This document shows positions 19,634 through 29,546 of a stretch of DNA of 64,000 nucleotides, piece after piece. The stretch's first letter is position 1. Each line of letters starts with the position of its first letter. Origin of the DNA: Acidianus brierleyi (GTDB taxonomy: Archaea; Thermoproteota; Thermoprotei_A; Sulfolobales; Sulfolobaceae); contig NZ_CP029289.2 of the NCBI RefSeq assembly GCF_003201835.2, positions 248,001 to 312,000 of the forward strand, given 5' to 3'. A model generated the notes under the pieces. The model saw only the letters and a list, made by a program, of their open reading frames with translations, searched no databases and was not told the origin of the DNA. The position numbers were made by a program, and so were the translations under genes.

Positions 19634-22621
19634 TTAAAAAGAAAGACTAACTAAAGAACTCCTTATTTTATTCTCATTATCCCTTATTAGGTCTAACAAT
19701 ACAGAAGAGAGTGTTTTTTCATCGAATTTCTCATTAGTTATCGTTTTTATTACATTTATAAGCTCTTGTATAACATTTTCTAAACTAATAGATAACAAAA
19801 TACTAGATATCTCTTTAACATAGGTAGACGTTATTATTGATTTTTTAGATAAATCTTCATTACCGTATTCATTGGATAACATTGTTTTAATTCCTTGAAC
19901 AAAAGACTGTGATACTTCGTCCATAGCCTCTACTATTATAGGCTCTATAATTTTCTTATATTCATCAGGTCCTGAAGAAATAAATGACAACGTATCGGCA
20001 ATAACTTGAGTTCTTTTGTTTAGAGAAGCTAATATAGATGACAATAGAGTATCGTTTATTTTCTTCTTGTCTTCATCTGGAACTTTAAATGAAGAAACTT
20101 GTGTAGATATTATTATACCTGCTTTTTCGGCTATAAATTCTATTAATGATTTAGCATTAACTCCAACTGATCTAAATTTCATTTCTGCTAAAGGACAAAG
20201 TGTTATCAAGTTAGGATATGTCTCTCCTAATGCTTTAGCCATTCTATCCGATCTTTTGCCTAGGTTACGTTCTAAGATAGCACCAGAGCATCCTTCAATT
20301 TTTTTCACTTTAAAGCCTTTTTCTCTTAATCTTTTTATTATCTCGTCTGCATAAGATGAAGAGAAGCATGCAACATGTAAATTAATTTCATCGTTACCTT
20401 CAAATTGTATAGACTTTAATAACCTAACTTCAATAGGTACGACCTCGAAGACATTAGAATAACCAGCTAATTTGGAATATTCTCTATAAGCTTCTGAAAA
20501 TGTCTTGTAATCTTCTGGAGAAATTGTAATTAGCTCTAAAAGATTTATATTGGAATTTTCTTTTATTTTTTCGATTAATGAATTACCATTACCACTAATA
20601 TAGTCCATGAACCCACTATCTTTTGATGTTCCAAAAACCTTCACTTTAAGTCCTAATCTTTTCAGTAAGTCAAGAGTTACATAAACTATTGAAGGATTAT
20701 CACTCAAATATCTACCTAACCATAGTCCTATTTCACTATCATCTGAAATTACATCCTTATAATAGTCTGGAATTCGTATATCAATAGTAGGTTCTTCTGG
20801 AATTTTTCTAGCTACCAGGCTATTTAACTTGATTAAAAGAGTAGATATTGGAATCCTAGCTGGACAAACACCATCACACAATCCACATTTATGGCAACCA
20901 GATATTTCTGCTATTGTGCTATCAGGGATATCTACAGTATCATGAAGTTCAAAATATGAAATAATACCTCTAGTGAAATCAAACATTCCTTTAGGTGCAT
21001 AAGGCCATTGAGGAATTAGCCTATATTGCGGACAAACAGTAACGCACATAGCGCAGTCTATGCATGTTAACGCATAATCTGCGAAGATATCTAGATATTT
21101 CTTTGCAACCTTATAGCCTTCTACTTCTCCACCGGGGGATAATGACTTTGCAATACCTATTCCAAACCTGAACTTTAAAGCCTCATTTTGTTTATCGACT
21201 ATTTCTAGTACAGTCTTAGCTCTTTTCTTAGGTTCAAATACTTTTCCAGGATTAAATATTTCCTCGCTATCCATTTCCTCCTTATATTTTTTCATAACCT
21301 CATAACGATCTACTCCTAAATCTTGAAATGTCTTTCCCATGGTGCTAAGTCTATTCCTAGCATATTTATGTACAAACATACCAACTGAAAGCATTGATCC
21401 TCCAAGTTTAACAAAATCTTCCATCATCAACGTATTTTTTGCTAGATCATAAATAATTTTCCTATCAACTGGATTTAGTGAAACTTGTGTAAAGGCATTT
21501 ACTAATAGTACTTCTCTTCTTTCTAGGTCTATATCTAGGTCAAATCCTTTATTTGGTTCTAAGACTCCAATATTGCCTAAGTCTCTTTGTATGCTATCAA
21601 TCAGATCCTTTATCTTAGTATAATGAAGTAGTCCATGTTGATGAATTAACAATCCCTTAGATCTTAATGCTGCATTAACGCCGTGATTAAATGACCACCA
21701 TCCTGTCCATTCTCCTTCAAAAACCTTCCCGTTGTATGTTTGAGCTATTTTGTAAAGTTTAGGTTCAACTATACTAGACCTTGTAGAAGGATAAAGGACT
21801 ACCATATTCCATTTTCCTGGATCTAATGTAGCTCTAAATTTATCATGAATATAGGAGGATATTGCAGGACCTCTTACTTGTATATGCCATGCTGGAATTA
21901 CTTCTCTATAAAACTCCCCTATAGCACCATACACTTTCTCAAAATCTTCGAATGAAATTACTAGAGATTCAGTTGAAGAAAATGGCCTTAGTTTTATACC
22001 AACTTTCGTTATTATTCCAGTTGTACCTTCAGCTCCACAAACTATTGCTAAATCTTTTCCTTCTAATCTTACTATTTCACCTTTAGGATTTACCATTTCT
22101 ACAAAGGCTATATTATCACAAATGAAACCATACTCATAAGAACCTACACCTAACGCATCTCCTGCTGTTCCACCACCTACTGTAGAATCATATGAAGAAG
22201 GAAATGTTCTTAATTGAAGACCTTTTTGTTGTGCAGCTATGTCAACTAGTTTCCACGTAGCTCCAGCTTCTGCTACAGCTATTCTATTAGCTTCATCTAT
22301 TTCTATTTTATTCATTTTCGAGAAATCTAATACTATTCCTCCATCTGCAGGAATAGCATTACCATATCTGTTAGTTCCTCTTCCATAAGGAGTTAAAGGA
22401 ACATTATTAGATATTCCAATTTTTACTAAGTCTATTATATCTTCTGTATTTTGAGGATATACAACATAATCTGGAATTACATTAATTTTTATTCCAGACC
22501 ATACTAATTCTGGGACAAATCCCATATCCACTGAATGAGAAAGCCTTTCAACTAACGCATCCGAAAAATTCTCTCTAAATCTTGATTCTAACTCGTCTCT
22601 CAAAGTCAAATAAATCACCAA
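19634..22621 (-). CDS. FAD-linked oxidase fused to Fe-S and CCG-type domains (D-lactate/glycolate dehydrogenase-like)
   Basis: 995 residues. In order: PCMH FAD-binding domain (about 45-220; VPLTPYGRGTNRYG, GTTGIITKVGIKL), FAD-oxidase C domain (about 260-470), two [4Fe-4S] motifs (CIDCAMCVTVCPQ and CHKCGLCDGVCP, about 535-610), a domain with CCG-like positions (HVACFSSSYAD, IEGCSGA, LITLCPLAE, about 745-850) and a 130-residue helical tail. It should oxidise a 2-hydroxyacid and pass electrons via Fe-S to quinone. Start is one of TTG 22621, GTG 22618 or TTG 22609. The HIT gene ends 1 base upstream. The final tail is not recognised. Confidence 0.8.
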   Translation of the reverse strand: MVIYLTLRDELESRFRENFSDALVERLSHSVDMGFVPELVWSGIKINVIPDYVVYPQNTEDIIDLVKIGISNNVPLTPYGRGTNRYGNAIPADGGIVLDFSKMNKIEIDEANRIAVAEAGATWKLVDIAAQQKGLQLRTFPSSYDSTVGGGTAGDALGVGSYEYGFICDNIAFVEMVNPKGEIVRLEGKDLAIVCGAEGTTGIITKVGIKLRPFSSTESLVISFEDFEKVYGAIGEFYREVIPAWHIQVRGPAISSYIHDKFRATLDPGKWNMVVLYPSTRSSIVEPKLYKIAQTYNGKVFEGEWTGWWSFNHGVNAALRSKGLLIHQHGLLHYTKIKDLIDSIQRDLGNIGVLEPNKGFDLDIDLERREVLLVNAFTQVSLNPVDRKIIYDLAKNTLMMEDFVKLGGSMLSVGMFVHKYARNRLSTMGKTFQDLGVDRYEVMKKYKEEMDSEEIFNPGKVFEPKKRAKTVLEIVDKQNEALKFRFGIGIAKSLSPGGEVEGYKVAKKYLDIFADYALTCIDCAMCVTVCPQYRLIPQWPYAPKGMFDFTRGIISYFELHDTVDIPDSTIAEISGCHKCGLCDGVCPARIPISTLLIKLNSLVARKIPEEPTIDIRIPDYYKDVISDDSEIGLWLGRYLSDNPSIVYVTLDLLKRLGLKVKVFGTSKDSGFMDYISGNGNSLIEKIKENSNINLLELITISPEDYKTFSEAYREYSKLAGYSNVFEVVPIEVRLLKSIQFEGNDEINLHVACFSSSYADEIIKRLREKGFKVKKIEGCSGAILERNLGKRSDRMAKALGETYPNLITLCPLAEMKFRSVGVNAKSLIEFIAEKAGIIISTQVSSFKVPDEDKKKINDTLLSSILASLNKRTQVIADTLSFISSGPDEYKKIIEPIIVEAMDEVSQSFVQGIKTMLSNEYGNEDLSKKSIITSTYVKEISSILLSISLENVIQELINVIKTITNEKFDEKTLSSVLLDLIRDNENKIRSSLVSLSF

Positions 22622-22622
22622 A

Positions 22623-23054
22623 TTATTTTCTATTTAAGATTCTCTGTATGTTGTAGCTTATAACCTTTTTTAAGGTTTCATAATATTCTAATGGTTGCTC
22701 TTTTCTAGGCTCAAATTCCTTATATTCTGAAGGAGGATCAGACCATGATGGAATTATATGAACATGAAGATGAAATATAACTTGTCCTGCACTTTTACCA
22801 ATATTAGTGAGAATTCTAGCTCCATCGGCATTTACAGAACTTATAACAGCTTTTGCAACTATACTACTCATTTTTGCTATTTCACACGAAATTTTTTCCG
22901 GACATTCCAAGAAATTATCATAATGTTCATTAGATAAAATTAACGTATGTCCAGGAGCTAATGGAAATTTATCTAAAATTACTGTAATATAGTCATTCCT
23001 ATAAATTACATTTGATTGAAGTCTATCATTAACTATATCACAAAATATACACAT
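22623..23054 (-). CDS. HIT family nucleotide hydrolase
   Basis: 143 residues. N-terminal CIFCDIVN zinc pair, DKFPLAPGHTLIL, and the histidine triad FHLHVHIIPSW near residue 95. HIT proteins hydrolyse dinucleotide polyphosphates or adenylylated intermediates and often act in nucleotide quality control. It is co-directional and nearly contiguous with the FAD/Fe-S gene, so transcribed with it. Confidence 0.9.
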   Translation of the reverse strand: MCIFCDIVNDRLQSNVIYRNDYITVILDKFPLAPGHTLILSNEHYDNFLECPEKISCEIAKMSSIVAKAVISSVNADGARILTNIGKSAGQVIFHLHVHIIPSWSDPPSEYKEFEPRKEQPLEYYETLKKVISYNIQRILNRK

Positions 23055-23206
23055 AATTCCTCTAACACTTACTATAAGATTTAAATTTATTTTTAAAATT
23101 ATAATATACGTATTTAAGAGTCAGTATCCATCCCAGAGTAACTTAAATGAACCATGAAAAAAGATAGTTAATTCTTTATTCTATGGTTAAATGATGTGAG
23201 TTTGCA

Positions 23207-23812
23207 ATGATAAGAATTGGTTCAAAACTAGTATATAATACTTTACCCGAAATAGTAAATCCAGCCCATACTGCATTAATAGTTTGGGACGTGCAAACAA
23301 TACTGGTTCAAAGCATATTCAATAGAGAAGAGTTCATGAAATCTATTTATAATGTATTAAACTCAGCTAGAAGAGCTCGTGTAAGGATATTTTTCACTAG
23401 AATAGAGCCTTTACCTATAGATTTTGAGTCTCCTGCTAAACTATATTTATACTCAAAATGGAAGATTAATAGACTAGATTCAAGAGGATTAACATTAGCA
23501 TTAAGACCTCTTCCGAACGAACGAGTAATATCAAAACATTCTGCTAGCATATTCTTTGGCACAGATTTTGAAAATATGGCAAAAAATGCTGGAATACAGA
23601 CCATTGTTATTACAGGGATTGCGACAGAACTTGGAGTAGAATCTACTGTGAGAGACGCATATAATAGAGGATTCTATAGTGTAGTCGTAAAAGATGCAGT
23701 CTCATCTTCAGATAAAGAAGCCCATGAAAGATCATTAGAAAATATGAAAAAATTTGCTGATATAGTAACTTCTTCCGATTTAGCTAGAATATGGTCTACA
23801 CGTTCAAGGTAA
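23207..23812 (+). CDS. Isochorismatase-fold hydrolase with Gly in place of the catalytic Cys
   Basis: 201 residues. The core has VWDVQ (catalytic Asp), VISKHSASIFFGTDFE (Lys) and VITGIATELGVESTVRDA. In nicotinamidases and other cysteine hydrolases the last motif carries Cys where Gly stands here (ELGVES). Isochorismatases of the PhzD/EntB type also have Gly at that point, so this may act on an enol ether rather than an amide. It overlaps the convergent 70-residue gene by 17 bp. Confidence 0.75.
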   Translation: MIRIGSKLVYNTLPEIVNPAHTALIVWDVQTILVQSIFNREEFMKSIYNVLNSARRARVRIFFTRIEPLPIDFESPAKLYLYSKWKINRLDSRGLTLALRPLPNERVISKHSASIFFGTDFENMAKNAGIQTIVITGIATELGVESTVRDAYNRGFYSVVVKDAVSSSDKEAHERSLENMKKFADIVTSSDLARIWSTRSR

Positions 23813-24008
23813 ATTTTGCATAATTCCCTTTTTCCGTTATTATCTCCAAAATATGATTTCCTTTTAATAAATTCTGTCTTATATCCAATACTATCTGAGT
23901 AATACCTTGCGGTATAAAGTCGGGAGAAAAATCTGGAGAAAAGCTTCTGTCTATTCTTATTTCTACTATTTTGCCTGAAATATCTTTAGTTGGTAAGATT
24001 ATCTTCAT
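23796..24008 (-). CDS. Small conserved-type hypothetical protein
   Basis: 70 residues, starting MKIILPTKD and rich in short strands (GKIVEIRIDRSF, ITQIVLDIRQ, HILEIITEKG, YAKFTLNV), giving a small all-beta or beta-rich fold. It is not recognised. Codon use is like the neighbours. It is sandwiched between convergent and divergent genes with good spacing, which supports it being a real gene rather than a shadow frame. Confidence 0.5.
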   Translation of the reverse strand: MKIILPTKDISGKIVEIRIDRSFSPDFSPDFIPQGITQIVLDIRQNLLKGNHILEIITEKGNYAKFTLNV

Positions 24009-24065
24009 AGAATATTACTTTTTGGAAAACAAAAATAAAGCATAACACTCTATAGTCTATTAACA

Positions 24066-24662
24066 ATGAGCATAGATTATCTAATAATAATATTTGCTAT
24101 ATCATTTGCTACTAATTCTACACCTTTCTTTGGAACCCCTTATACTTTGGTTGCGACTAGCTTCTTAGTAAAATCGGGTATAACGCCACTAAATATGATA
24201 GAAGTAATCTTGATAACTGCAATTGGGGCAGCATTGGCTAAAAGCGTAATGTACTCTCTAGGATATGGCGTTAGAAATACATTTAAAAATAATAAAAATG
24301 TGAAATTTTTTAGCAAATTCATAAATAAGAGATCGTTCTTTATTGCACTATTTTTTGCGGCATTGTTTCCTTTCTTACCATTGGACGATTTTATTTTCCT
24401 TATTGGCGGTGCTGGTAAAGCCTCACTACTAAAGATGTTAGAAATAACCTTTGTTTCCAAAATTATAAAAAGTTCTATAGAAATAACTGTAGAAGCCTTT
24501 GGTCTTATTGCGATAAGCGATTTAATAGGCATATCACCGTTTTTGCTAGGCATAATATCCTCAATAGTTTTTACAATCCTTGGAATTGTACTATTCAAGA
24601 TAGACTGGGAAAGCATATATACTAAACTAAAAGATAAATTTGACTTATTTTATACTGATTAA
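24066..24662 (+). CDS. VTT/DedA-like membrane protein
   Basis: 198 residues with about five hydrophobic segments. The pattern TPYTLVATSFLVKSG, IGAALAKSVMYSLGYG, and FFAALFPFLPLDDFIFLIGGAGKAS is similar to VTT-domain (DedA/SNARE-associated) proteins, which have a membrane-embedded FPxxP-type re-entrant loop. Predicted roles are lipid or anion transport; none can be assigned. The Nudix gene begins one base after the stop, an operon arrangement. Confidence 0.6.
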   Translation: MSIDYLIIIFAISFATNSTPFFGTPYTLVATSFLVKSGITPLNMIEVILITAIGAALAKSVMYSLGYGVRNTFKNNKNVKFFSKFINKRSFFIALFFAALFPFLPLDDFIFLIGGAGKASLLKMLEITFVSKIIKSSIEITVEAFGLIAISDLIGISPFLLGIISSIVFTILGIVLFKIDWESIYTKLKDKFDLFYTD

Positions 24663-24663
24663 C

Positions 24664-25176
24664 ATGAAAGTTTTCTCTTGTAAAAAGTTCGAAGTAAACG
24701 TTGATAAAATAACATTACCTAATGGTAAAGAAAAGGAATTACAATATATAAAGCATAGAGGCTCTGCAGTTATGATACCAGTTATAGATCGAGAAAACAT
24801 AGTATTAATTAAACAATATAGACCAGTAATAGGCAAATGGATCTATGAGTTTCCTGCTGGCACTATAGAGGAAAACGAAGAACCAGAAGTTACTGCAAGA
24901 AGAGAACTTATAGAGGAAGTAGGATACGAAGCTGGAGAATTAATTCATCTCTTTGATTTCTATCCATCACCAGGTATAACTACTGAACTAATGCATATGT
25001 ATCTAGCGAAAAACCTGAAATTTGTAGGAAGTAAACCAGAAGAATACGAAATTATAGAATCAGAGAAAATGTCATTAGACAATGCAATAAATATGTTTTT
25101 ACAAGGACAAATAGAAGACGGAAAAACAATAATAGGGATTTTATACTTAGCTAGAAATAGAGATTTAATACAATAA
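24664..25176 (+). CDS. Nudix hydrolase, ADP-ribose pyrophosphatase type
   Basis: 170 residues from ATG 24664 (an upstream TTG at 24640 lies within the previous gene). The complete Nudix box is present, with G at the start of GTIEENEEPEVTARREL followed by IEEVGY. GKWIYEFPAGTI and the upstream IKQYRPVIGK match ADP-ribose pyrophosphatases, which recycle ADP-ribose released from NAD. It follows the membrane protein gene and overlaps the convergent chlorite-dismutase-like gene by 12 bp. Confidence 0.88.
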   Translation: MKVFSCKKFEVNVDKITLPNGKEKELQYIKHRGSAVMIPVIDRENIVLIKQYRPVIGKWIYEFPAGTIEENEEPEVTARRELIEEVGYEAGELIHLFDFYPSPGITTELMHMYLAKNLKFVGSKPEEYEIIESEKMSLDNAINMFLQGQIEDGKTIIGILYLARNRDLIQ

Positions 25177-25830
25177 GTACCCCTGATCCTTTAGTTCACC
25201 TACTAATAGAGGTTCTTCTTTTATCACCCATTTTCTAGCTTTAGCCTCTCTTAATTTTTCCACTACTTCAACCCAATCTGGTAAGCTAGGTATTTCATAA
25301 ATTACTACAAACTCGTAATCTCCTAGCCCAAAAGAATAAGTGGTATAAGATCGTATACCATTATTTTTTGGATGATTTTTAGCCATATTTATATGCTCCA
25401 TCATTATGTTTTCTCTTTCATCAAATGGAATCAAATACCAATCCACAGATTTTTTCATAGGATACGCTACAAAATATTTTAGAGGTTCCACCTTTAAGAC
25501 TGATAATGGATCAAAATCTGACTTCATATAAGGAGAAGGAGTAAAAATCGAAAATAATGAAACGTCTTCTACAGCATTACCAGAAAATGACGATAATATA
25601 GATGACTTAAAATCTATAATTGAGGAGGTATTTAATGCAGACGCCCAATATATTAGTTGGGAACCTTGAGATAATGAAGCATATTTTTTAAGGGAAATAA
25701 ATTCATTGTTAAACCTCTTCTCTGTCTCTTCTACTTTACTTAGTATACTTTTCCTTTCTATTACTGGTAATCCCCACCAATTTCTGTCTAATCTTAAAGC
25801 CAATACTATCATATATGCCTCATTTGTCAT
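25165..25830 (-). CDS. Chlorite dismutase-family heme protein (HemQ-like)
   Basis: 221 residues. The C-terminal half has the family signature YPMKKSVDWYLIPFDER, then MMEHINMAKNHP with the proximal histidine, and SYTTYSFGLGDYEFVVIYE. Members either break down chlorite or decarboxylate coproheme (HemQ). The lack of the chlorite-dismutase distal Arg cannot be judged without alignment. It overlaps the start region of the 412-residue gene upstream by 11 bp, so the two form an operon. Confidence 0.8.
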   Translation of the reverse strand: MTNEAYMIVLALRLDRNWWGLPVIERKSILSKVEETEKRFNNEFISLKKYASLSQGSQLIYWASALNTSSIIDFKSSILSSFSGNAVEDVSLFSIFTPSPYMKSDFDPLSVLKVEPLKYFVAYPMKKSVDWYLIPFDERENIMMEHINMAKNHPKNNGIRSYTTYSFGLGDYEFVVIYEIPSLPDWVEVVEKLREAKARKWVIKEEPLLVGELKDQGYLLY

Positions 25831-27058
25831 CTTTGCTCAACTCGTTAAATATGTCTGAATAAATTATTAAGGCTTCCTCAACACTCATAAGATAGCCTAT
25901 AAAGTAACTTGATATATATTTTTTGACGGCCTCATCTAGAATTTCATATCCGTCAGAAGTTGGTCCATTAAGAATTCTTTCAACATAATTATCAAAATCT
26001 TGTTTATTTTCAGTAATAATAACAAAGGCAACTGGAATAACTCTCATTCCAAGATATACATCACCTTCACCAAATTGTGGCTTATAGTTTACTAATTCTT
26101 TTATGAGAGTATCATTTATTCCAAAATAATTCACATCTGTTATCTTATATTTACCTAATATTTTATCTACTTTTCCTTTTATTTTATCAACTTCTTTTGG
26201 AATATCATTAAGAGGAACTGCAGAACTTGATAACAGAACCTCTACTCCACCATCGTCAGATAATTTATCTAAATATAATAATGCCCTTAACAATTTAACA
26301 AATTTACTCTTATTTCTAACATAAATTCTCTTAGAACTAACTTCCTTTATAGAAGAAGAGGGAAAGAATCCCATAAAATATTTAAAAACTACACCAACGT
26401 AATATCTTCCATTATCTGTCGTAATTTCTTTTGGAGAAGGAATTTCATCTAATGACTCCTTATAAACTACTGCAACGTCTGAAGAATTAACTAAAGACTT
26501 AACGTACTCCTCAAAATCTTGAACTTTTTCTCTTCTTTCCTCCACTAATTGACCAATTTCATTATATATTTTAATTTCGTTATTAGAGGAATCCATAAAG
26601 ATTTGCAAAAGAGGAAAAGTATCTTCTTTTCTTAATACAGTAGCCGCATAAATAAAATTAGAGAATTTAACTATGCCAATTATAACCTTAGATTCTACAT
26701 CATTAGCTAATGCAGCATGTTTAGACGCCGCTAATGCAAGCTTTTCTATATCATACCATGCATCACTCAGTATTAGATCATCAGTCTCCTCTAGGTCGCT
26801 ATTTTCGCCGTACCTGAAAACTACTGTTTGGACATTGAGTTCTTCGGCTATTTGTTCAATAACTTCTCTTATTAGCATATCTATTTGAGGTATTGGAGGT
26901 ATTATGTAATGATCGTCCTTTTCTATGTTTTTATGAACATGAATACCGTTATCCTCCAAAGTTATTGTTAAAATTTCTTTCTCGTTTCCGTTTTCATCAA
27001 CTAGTGAACATGATATTACTGCTTTAGCAGGATTAGAGTAAACTTGTAATACGCTCAC
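25820..27058 (-). CDS. Uncharacterised 412-residue protein
   Basis: No domain is recognised. Segments include a beta-rich N-terminus (VLQVYSNPAKAVISC), a long helical region with IDMLIREVIEQIAEELNV, LALAASKHAALANDVESKVI and a C-terminal YISSYFIGYLMSVEEALIIY. No transmembrane segment or signal peptide is evident, so it is cytoplasmic. The 11-bp overlap with the chlorite-dismutase-like gene suggests a partnership, for example in heme handling, but that is inference. Confidence 0.6.
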   Translation of the reverse strand: MSVLQVYSNPAKAVISCSLVDENGNEKEILTITLEDNGIHVHKNIEKDDHYIIPPIPQIDMLIREVIEQIAEELNVQTVVFRYGENSDLEETDDLILSDAWYDIEKLALAASKHAALANDVESKVIIGIVKFSNFIYAATVLRKEDTFPLLQIFMDSSNNEIKIYNEIGQLVEERREKVQDFEEYVKSLVNSSDVAVVYKESLDEIPSPKEITTDNGRYYVGVVFKYFMGFFPSSSIKEVSSKRIYVRNKSKFVKLLRALLYLDKLSDDGGVEVLLSSSAVPLNDIPKEVDKIKGKVDKILGKYKITDVNYFGINDTLIKELVNYKPQFGEGDVYLGMRVIPVAFVIITENKQDFDNYVERILNGPTSDGYEILDEAVKKYISSYFIGYLMSVEEALIIYSDIFNELSKDDK

Positions 27059-27247
27059 TTTCCCAACCTTCTACAACTTACATTTTACGAAGTTATAGTA
27101 CAAAAGCATTATCATACTAAAAATGTTTATTAACTATTCATAAGAAATCCACTAGCTATACCATATCTAAGCTCAAAGTTTTTAAATAGTTATCTTTTTA
27201 CTATTAGGGTAAAAATATTTCTATCTAAACAATAAAGGTAACTAGTA

Positions 27248-27913
27248 ATGGATCAAATGGATGTAAAATATCTAAATAGTGCCATAATACGATGTAGAAA
27301 GTGTGACAGATTGATTAATTACATAGAAAAAATTAGAGTAGAGAAGAAAATTCAGTTTAAAAACTGGGATTACTGGAGTAGACCAGTACCTGGTTTTGGA
27401 GATAAAAACGCATGTATTCTTATAGTAGGACTTGCGCCAGCAGCTCATGGAGGAAATAGAACTGGTAGAACATTTACTGGAGACGAATCAGGCAAATGGG
27501 TTATAAAAGCCTTATATGAAATAAAGTATAGTAATTACCCTGAAAGCATAAGTAGGACTGATGGACTAAAATTAACTAATGTGTATTTAACTAATGTAGT
27601 TCATTGCGCACCACCACTTAATAGGCCTACTAGAGAAGAAATATTAAACTGCGAACCGTATTTGAAGACTTTAATTCGCTCACTGTCTAATCTTAAAGTA
27701 ATAATTACTTTAGGTAAATTGGCATTTGACTCTATATGTGAAATTTTTTCTGTTAAATTAAAGTTTTCTCATAATAATATATTTAAGTTAGATAATTACT
27801 ATTTGATTTCTAGTTATCATCCTAGCCCAAGAAATACTAGAACTGGTAGACTCACATGGAATTCATGGTTATCTGTTTTTAATAACGCCAAACATATCTG
27901 CGAAAATTCTTAA
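27248..27913 (+). CDS. udg: Type-5 uracil-DNA glycosylase (UDGb)
   Basis: 221 residues. Motif 1 GLAPAAHGGNRTGRTFTGD is typical of family 5, which lacks the family-1 catalytic Asp. SSYHPSPRNT is motif 2. Fe-S cluster cysteines are in CRKCDRL near the N-terminus and in VVHCAPP and ILNCEP. The enzyme excises uracil and hypoxanthine from DNA, fitting the deamination load at high temperature. It follows a 190-bp gap and precedes the membrane protein gene by 25 bp. Confidence 0.92.
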   Translation: MDQMDVKYLNSAIIRCRKCDRLINYIEKIRVEKKIQFKNWDYWSRPVPGFGDKNACILIVGLAPAAHGGNRTGRTFTGDESGKWVIKALYEIKYSNYPESISRTDGLKLTNVYLTNVVHCAPPLNRPTREEILNCEPYLKTLIRSLSNLKVIITLGKLAFDSICEIFSVKLKFSHNNIFKLDNYYLISSYHPSPRNTRTGRLTWNSWLSVFNNAKHICENS

Positions 27914-27938
27914 AGTCTGTTATACTTTTATTTAGTTA

Positions 27939-29546
27939 ATGAATGAGGTAAGGCGATACGTTGTTTATGCTATTATAGGGGCAGTTATTTTGTCTACTCT
28001 GTTTCTAATTGCGTACAGGGATAATATTTTAAATAACCCTGTTCAAGCTTCAATTTTGGCTATAGCTTTTTTCTCTGCCATAGCTATTCTAATTATAAGT
28101 CTAAATCCACAACTTATAAATCCGAATAGAAATATATCCAAAATAGATGATCTTATTTTTACAATTTCTATACTTACATATTCAATTGTAGCTATAGCAC
28201 TAATTAATGGTTTTGGAACCGATGATATGGAATATATAACTCAAGCTATTACTAACCTCCTTAATGGTAAGGATCCATATACACAATTTTACCATCCTGT
28301 AAACGTTCAGCCTACTTATCTGATATCAGGAAAAATATCATCTAACTTTATCTATCCTCCTCTTTCGTTTCTATTATATATTCCTTTTTATTTATTTTTA
28401 AAAATAGCTAATTTAAACCTTTACTATATAAATATAGTTAACATTATTTTCCAAGATATTCTTATATTTTTAATATATAATGAAGGAAAGAAAAGAGGTG
28501 ACCCAATAGCTACACTACCAGTAATTTTCTTGTTTGTAACTGCTGGTATTCTAGCACCGTCTTTTGCAGGAGTGAATGGAGCTATATGGGCGACATTTAT
28601 AGCTCTTAGCTATATTTATGATGGTAAAAAATCTGGTATTTTCTTAGCTATGGCAGTTTCTTTCAGTCAGTTAGCCTGGTTAATTACACCTTTTCTATTT
28701 CTGTATAAACGACAAAATCTTTATGACATATTAAAGAGCTTTTTAACTTCTATAATCATTTTTAATTTGCCTTTCTTTATGTGGAATCCTCATGCTTTTC
28801 TCGATATTATAACATTAGATCAGGGTACAATACCCGTAGCTGTAACTGGATTTACAATTTTTAATTTAACTACATTATTGAATGTAGAGCCATGGTTCTT
28901 TACTTTAGCCATTGCAGTAATTGGAGGATTATCATTATATATTTATTTCAGATTATTTCCAGCAATAAAAGAGTCATTATGGATATTTCCAATGTTAATT
29001 CTATGGTTCTCATGGAGAACTTTAACAGAATATTTTTTGTTTTGGCCAGAATTAATGTTTATATCTATATTTAGACTAGACTATACTAACAAAATAAATA
29101 TAGATATTACTAAGATTAAAAGAGAGTTAGTAGGTGTTTTAGTATCAGTACTATTTTTATTAGCTGCGGTAGGAGGCTACTCGCATGCGGAATATATTGC
29201 ACAAAATCCCATAAAAATATCTGAAGTGATAGTTCCACAAGGGAAAACTCCCATAAATCAGGTTTATATTGTTGTTAAAAACAACGCTAATTATTCCGTA
29301 AATATTACATTGGTCAGAGTTTCTGTACCAAACAGCCTAAATATGGTTTGGAATTTTACTCAAGAGAAAATTCCTCCTAATTCTACAAAAGAATTAGTTG
29401 CTTTTACAAATAATCCAAAACTTACTATCAATACAACTGAATTTACAGTTGAGGTATACTATAAATATTTCATAAGTTCATATAAAGTATATATTAATGA
29501 ATCTAATACTACATTAGTCTATGAGAATACAACAAACGTTAATTAA
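27939..29546 (+). CDS. Polytopic membrane protein, possible GT-C-type glycosyltransferase
   Basis: 535 residues with about ten hydrophobic helices over residues 5-410, then a 120-residue C-terminal segment rich in NxT/NxS and strands, likely outside the cell. Near residue 95 it has GTDDMEYITQAITNLLNGKD followed by PY, matching the acidic loop and GxDPY-like pattern of GT-C polyisoprenyl-linked glycosyltransferases. Role in S-layer or lipid glycosylation is plausible but unproven. Its end overlaps nadE by 26 bp. Confidence 0.6.
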   Translation: MNEVRRYVVYAIIGAVILSTLFLIAYRDNILNNPVQASILAIAFFSAIAILIISLNPQLINPNRNISKIDDLIFTISILTYSIVAIALINGFGTDDMEYITQAITNLLNGKDPYTQFYHPVNVQPTYLISGKISSNFIYPPLSFLLYIPFYLFLKIANLNLYYINIVNIIFQDILIFLIYNEGKKRGDPIATLPVIFLFVTAGILAPSFAGVNGAIWATFIALSYIYDGKKSGIFLAMAVSFSQLAWLITPFLFLYKRQNLYDILKSFLTSIIIFNLPFFMWNPHAFLDIITLDQGTIPVAVTGFTIFNLTTLLNVEPWFFTLAIAVIGGLSLYIYFRLFPAIKESLWIFPMLILWFSWRTLTEYFLFWPELMFISIFRLDYTNKINIDITKIKRELVGVLVSVLFLLAAVGGYSHAEYIAQNPIKISEVIVPQGKTPINQVYIVVKNNANYSVNITLVRVSVPNSLNMVWNFTQEKIPPNSTKELVAFTNNPKLTINTTEFTVEVYYKYFISSYKVYINESNTTLVYENTTNVN

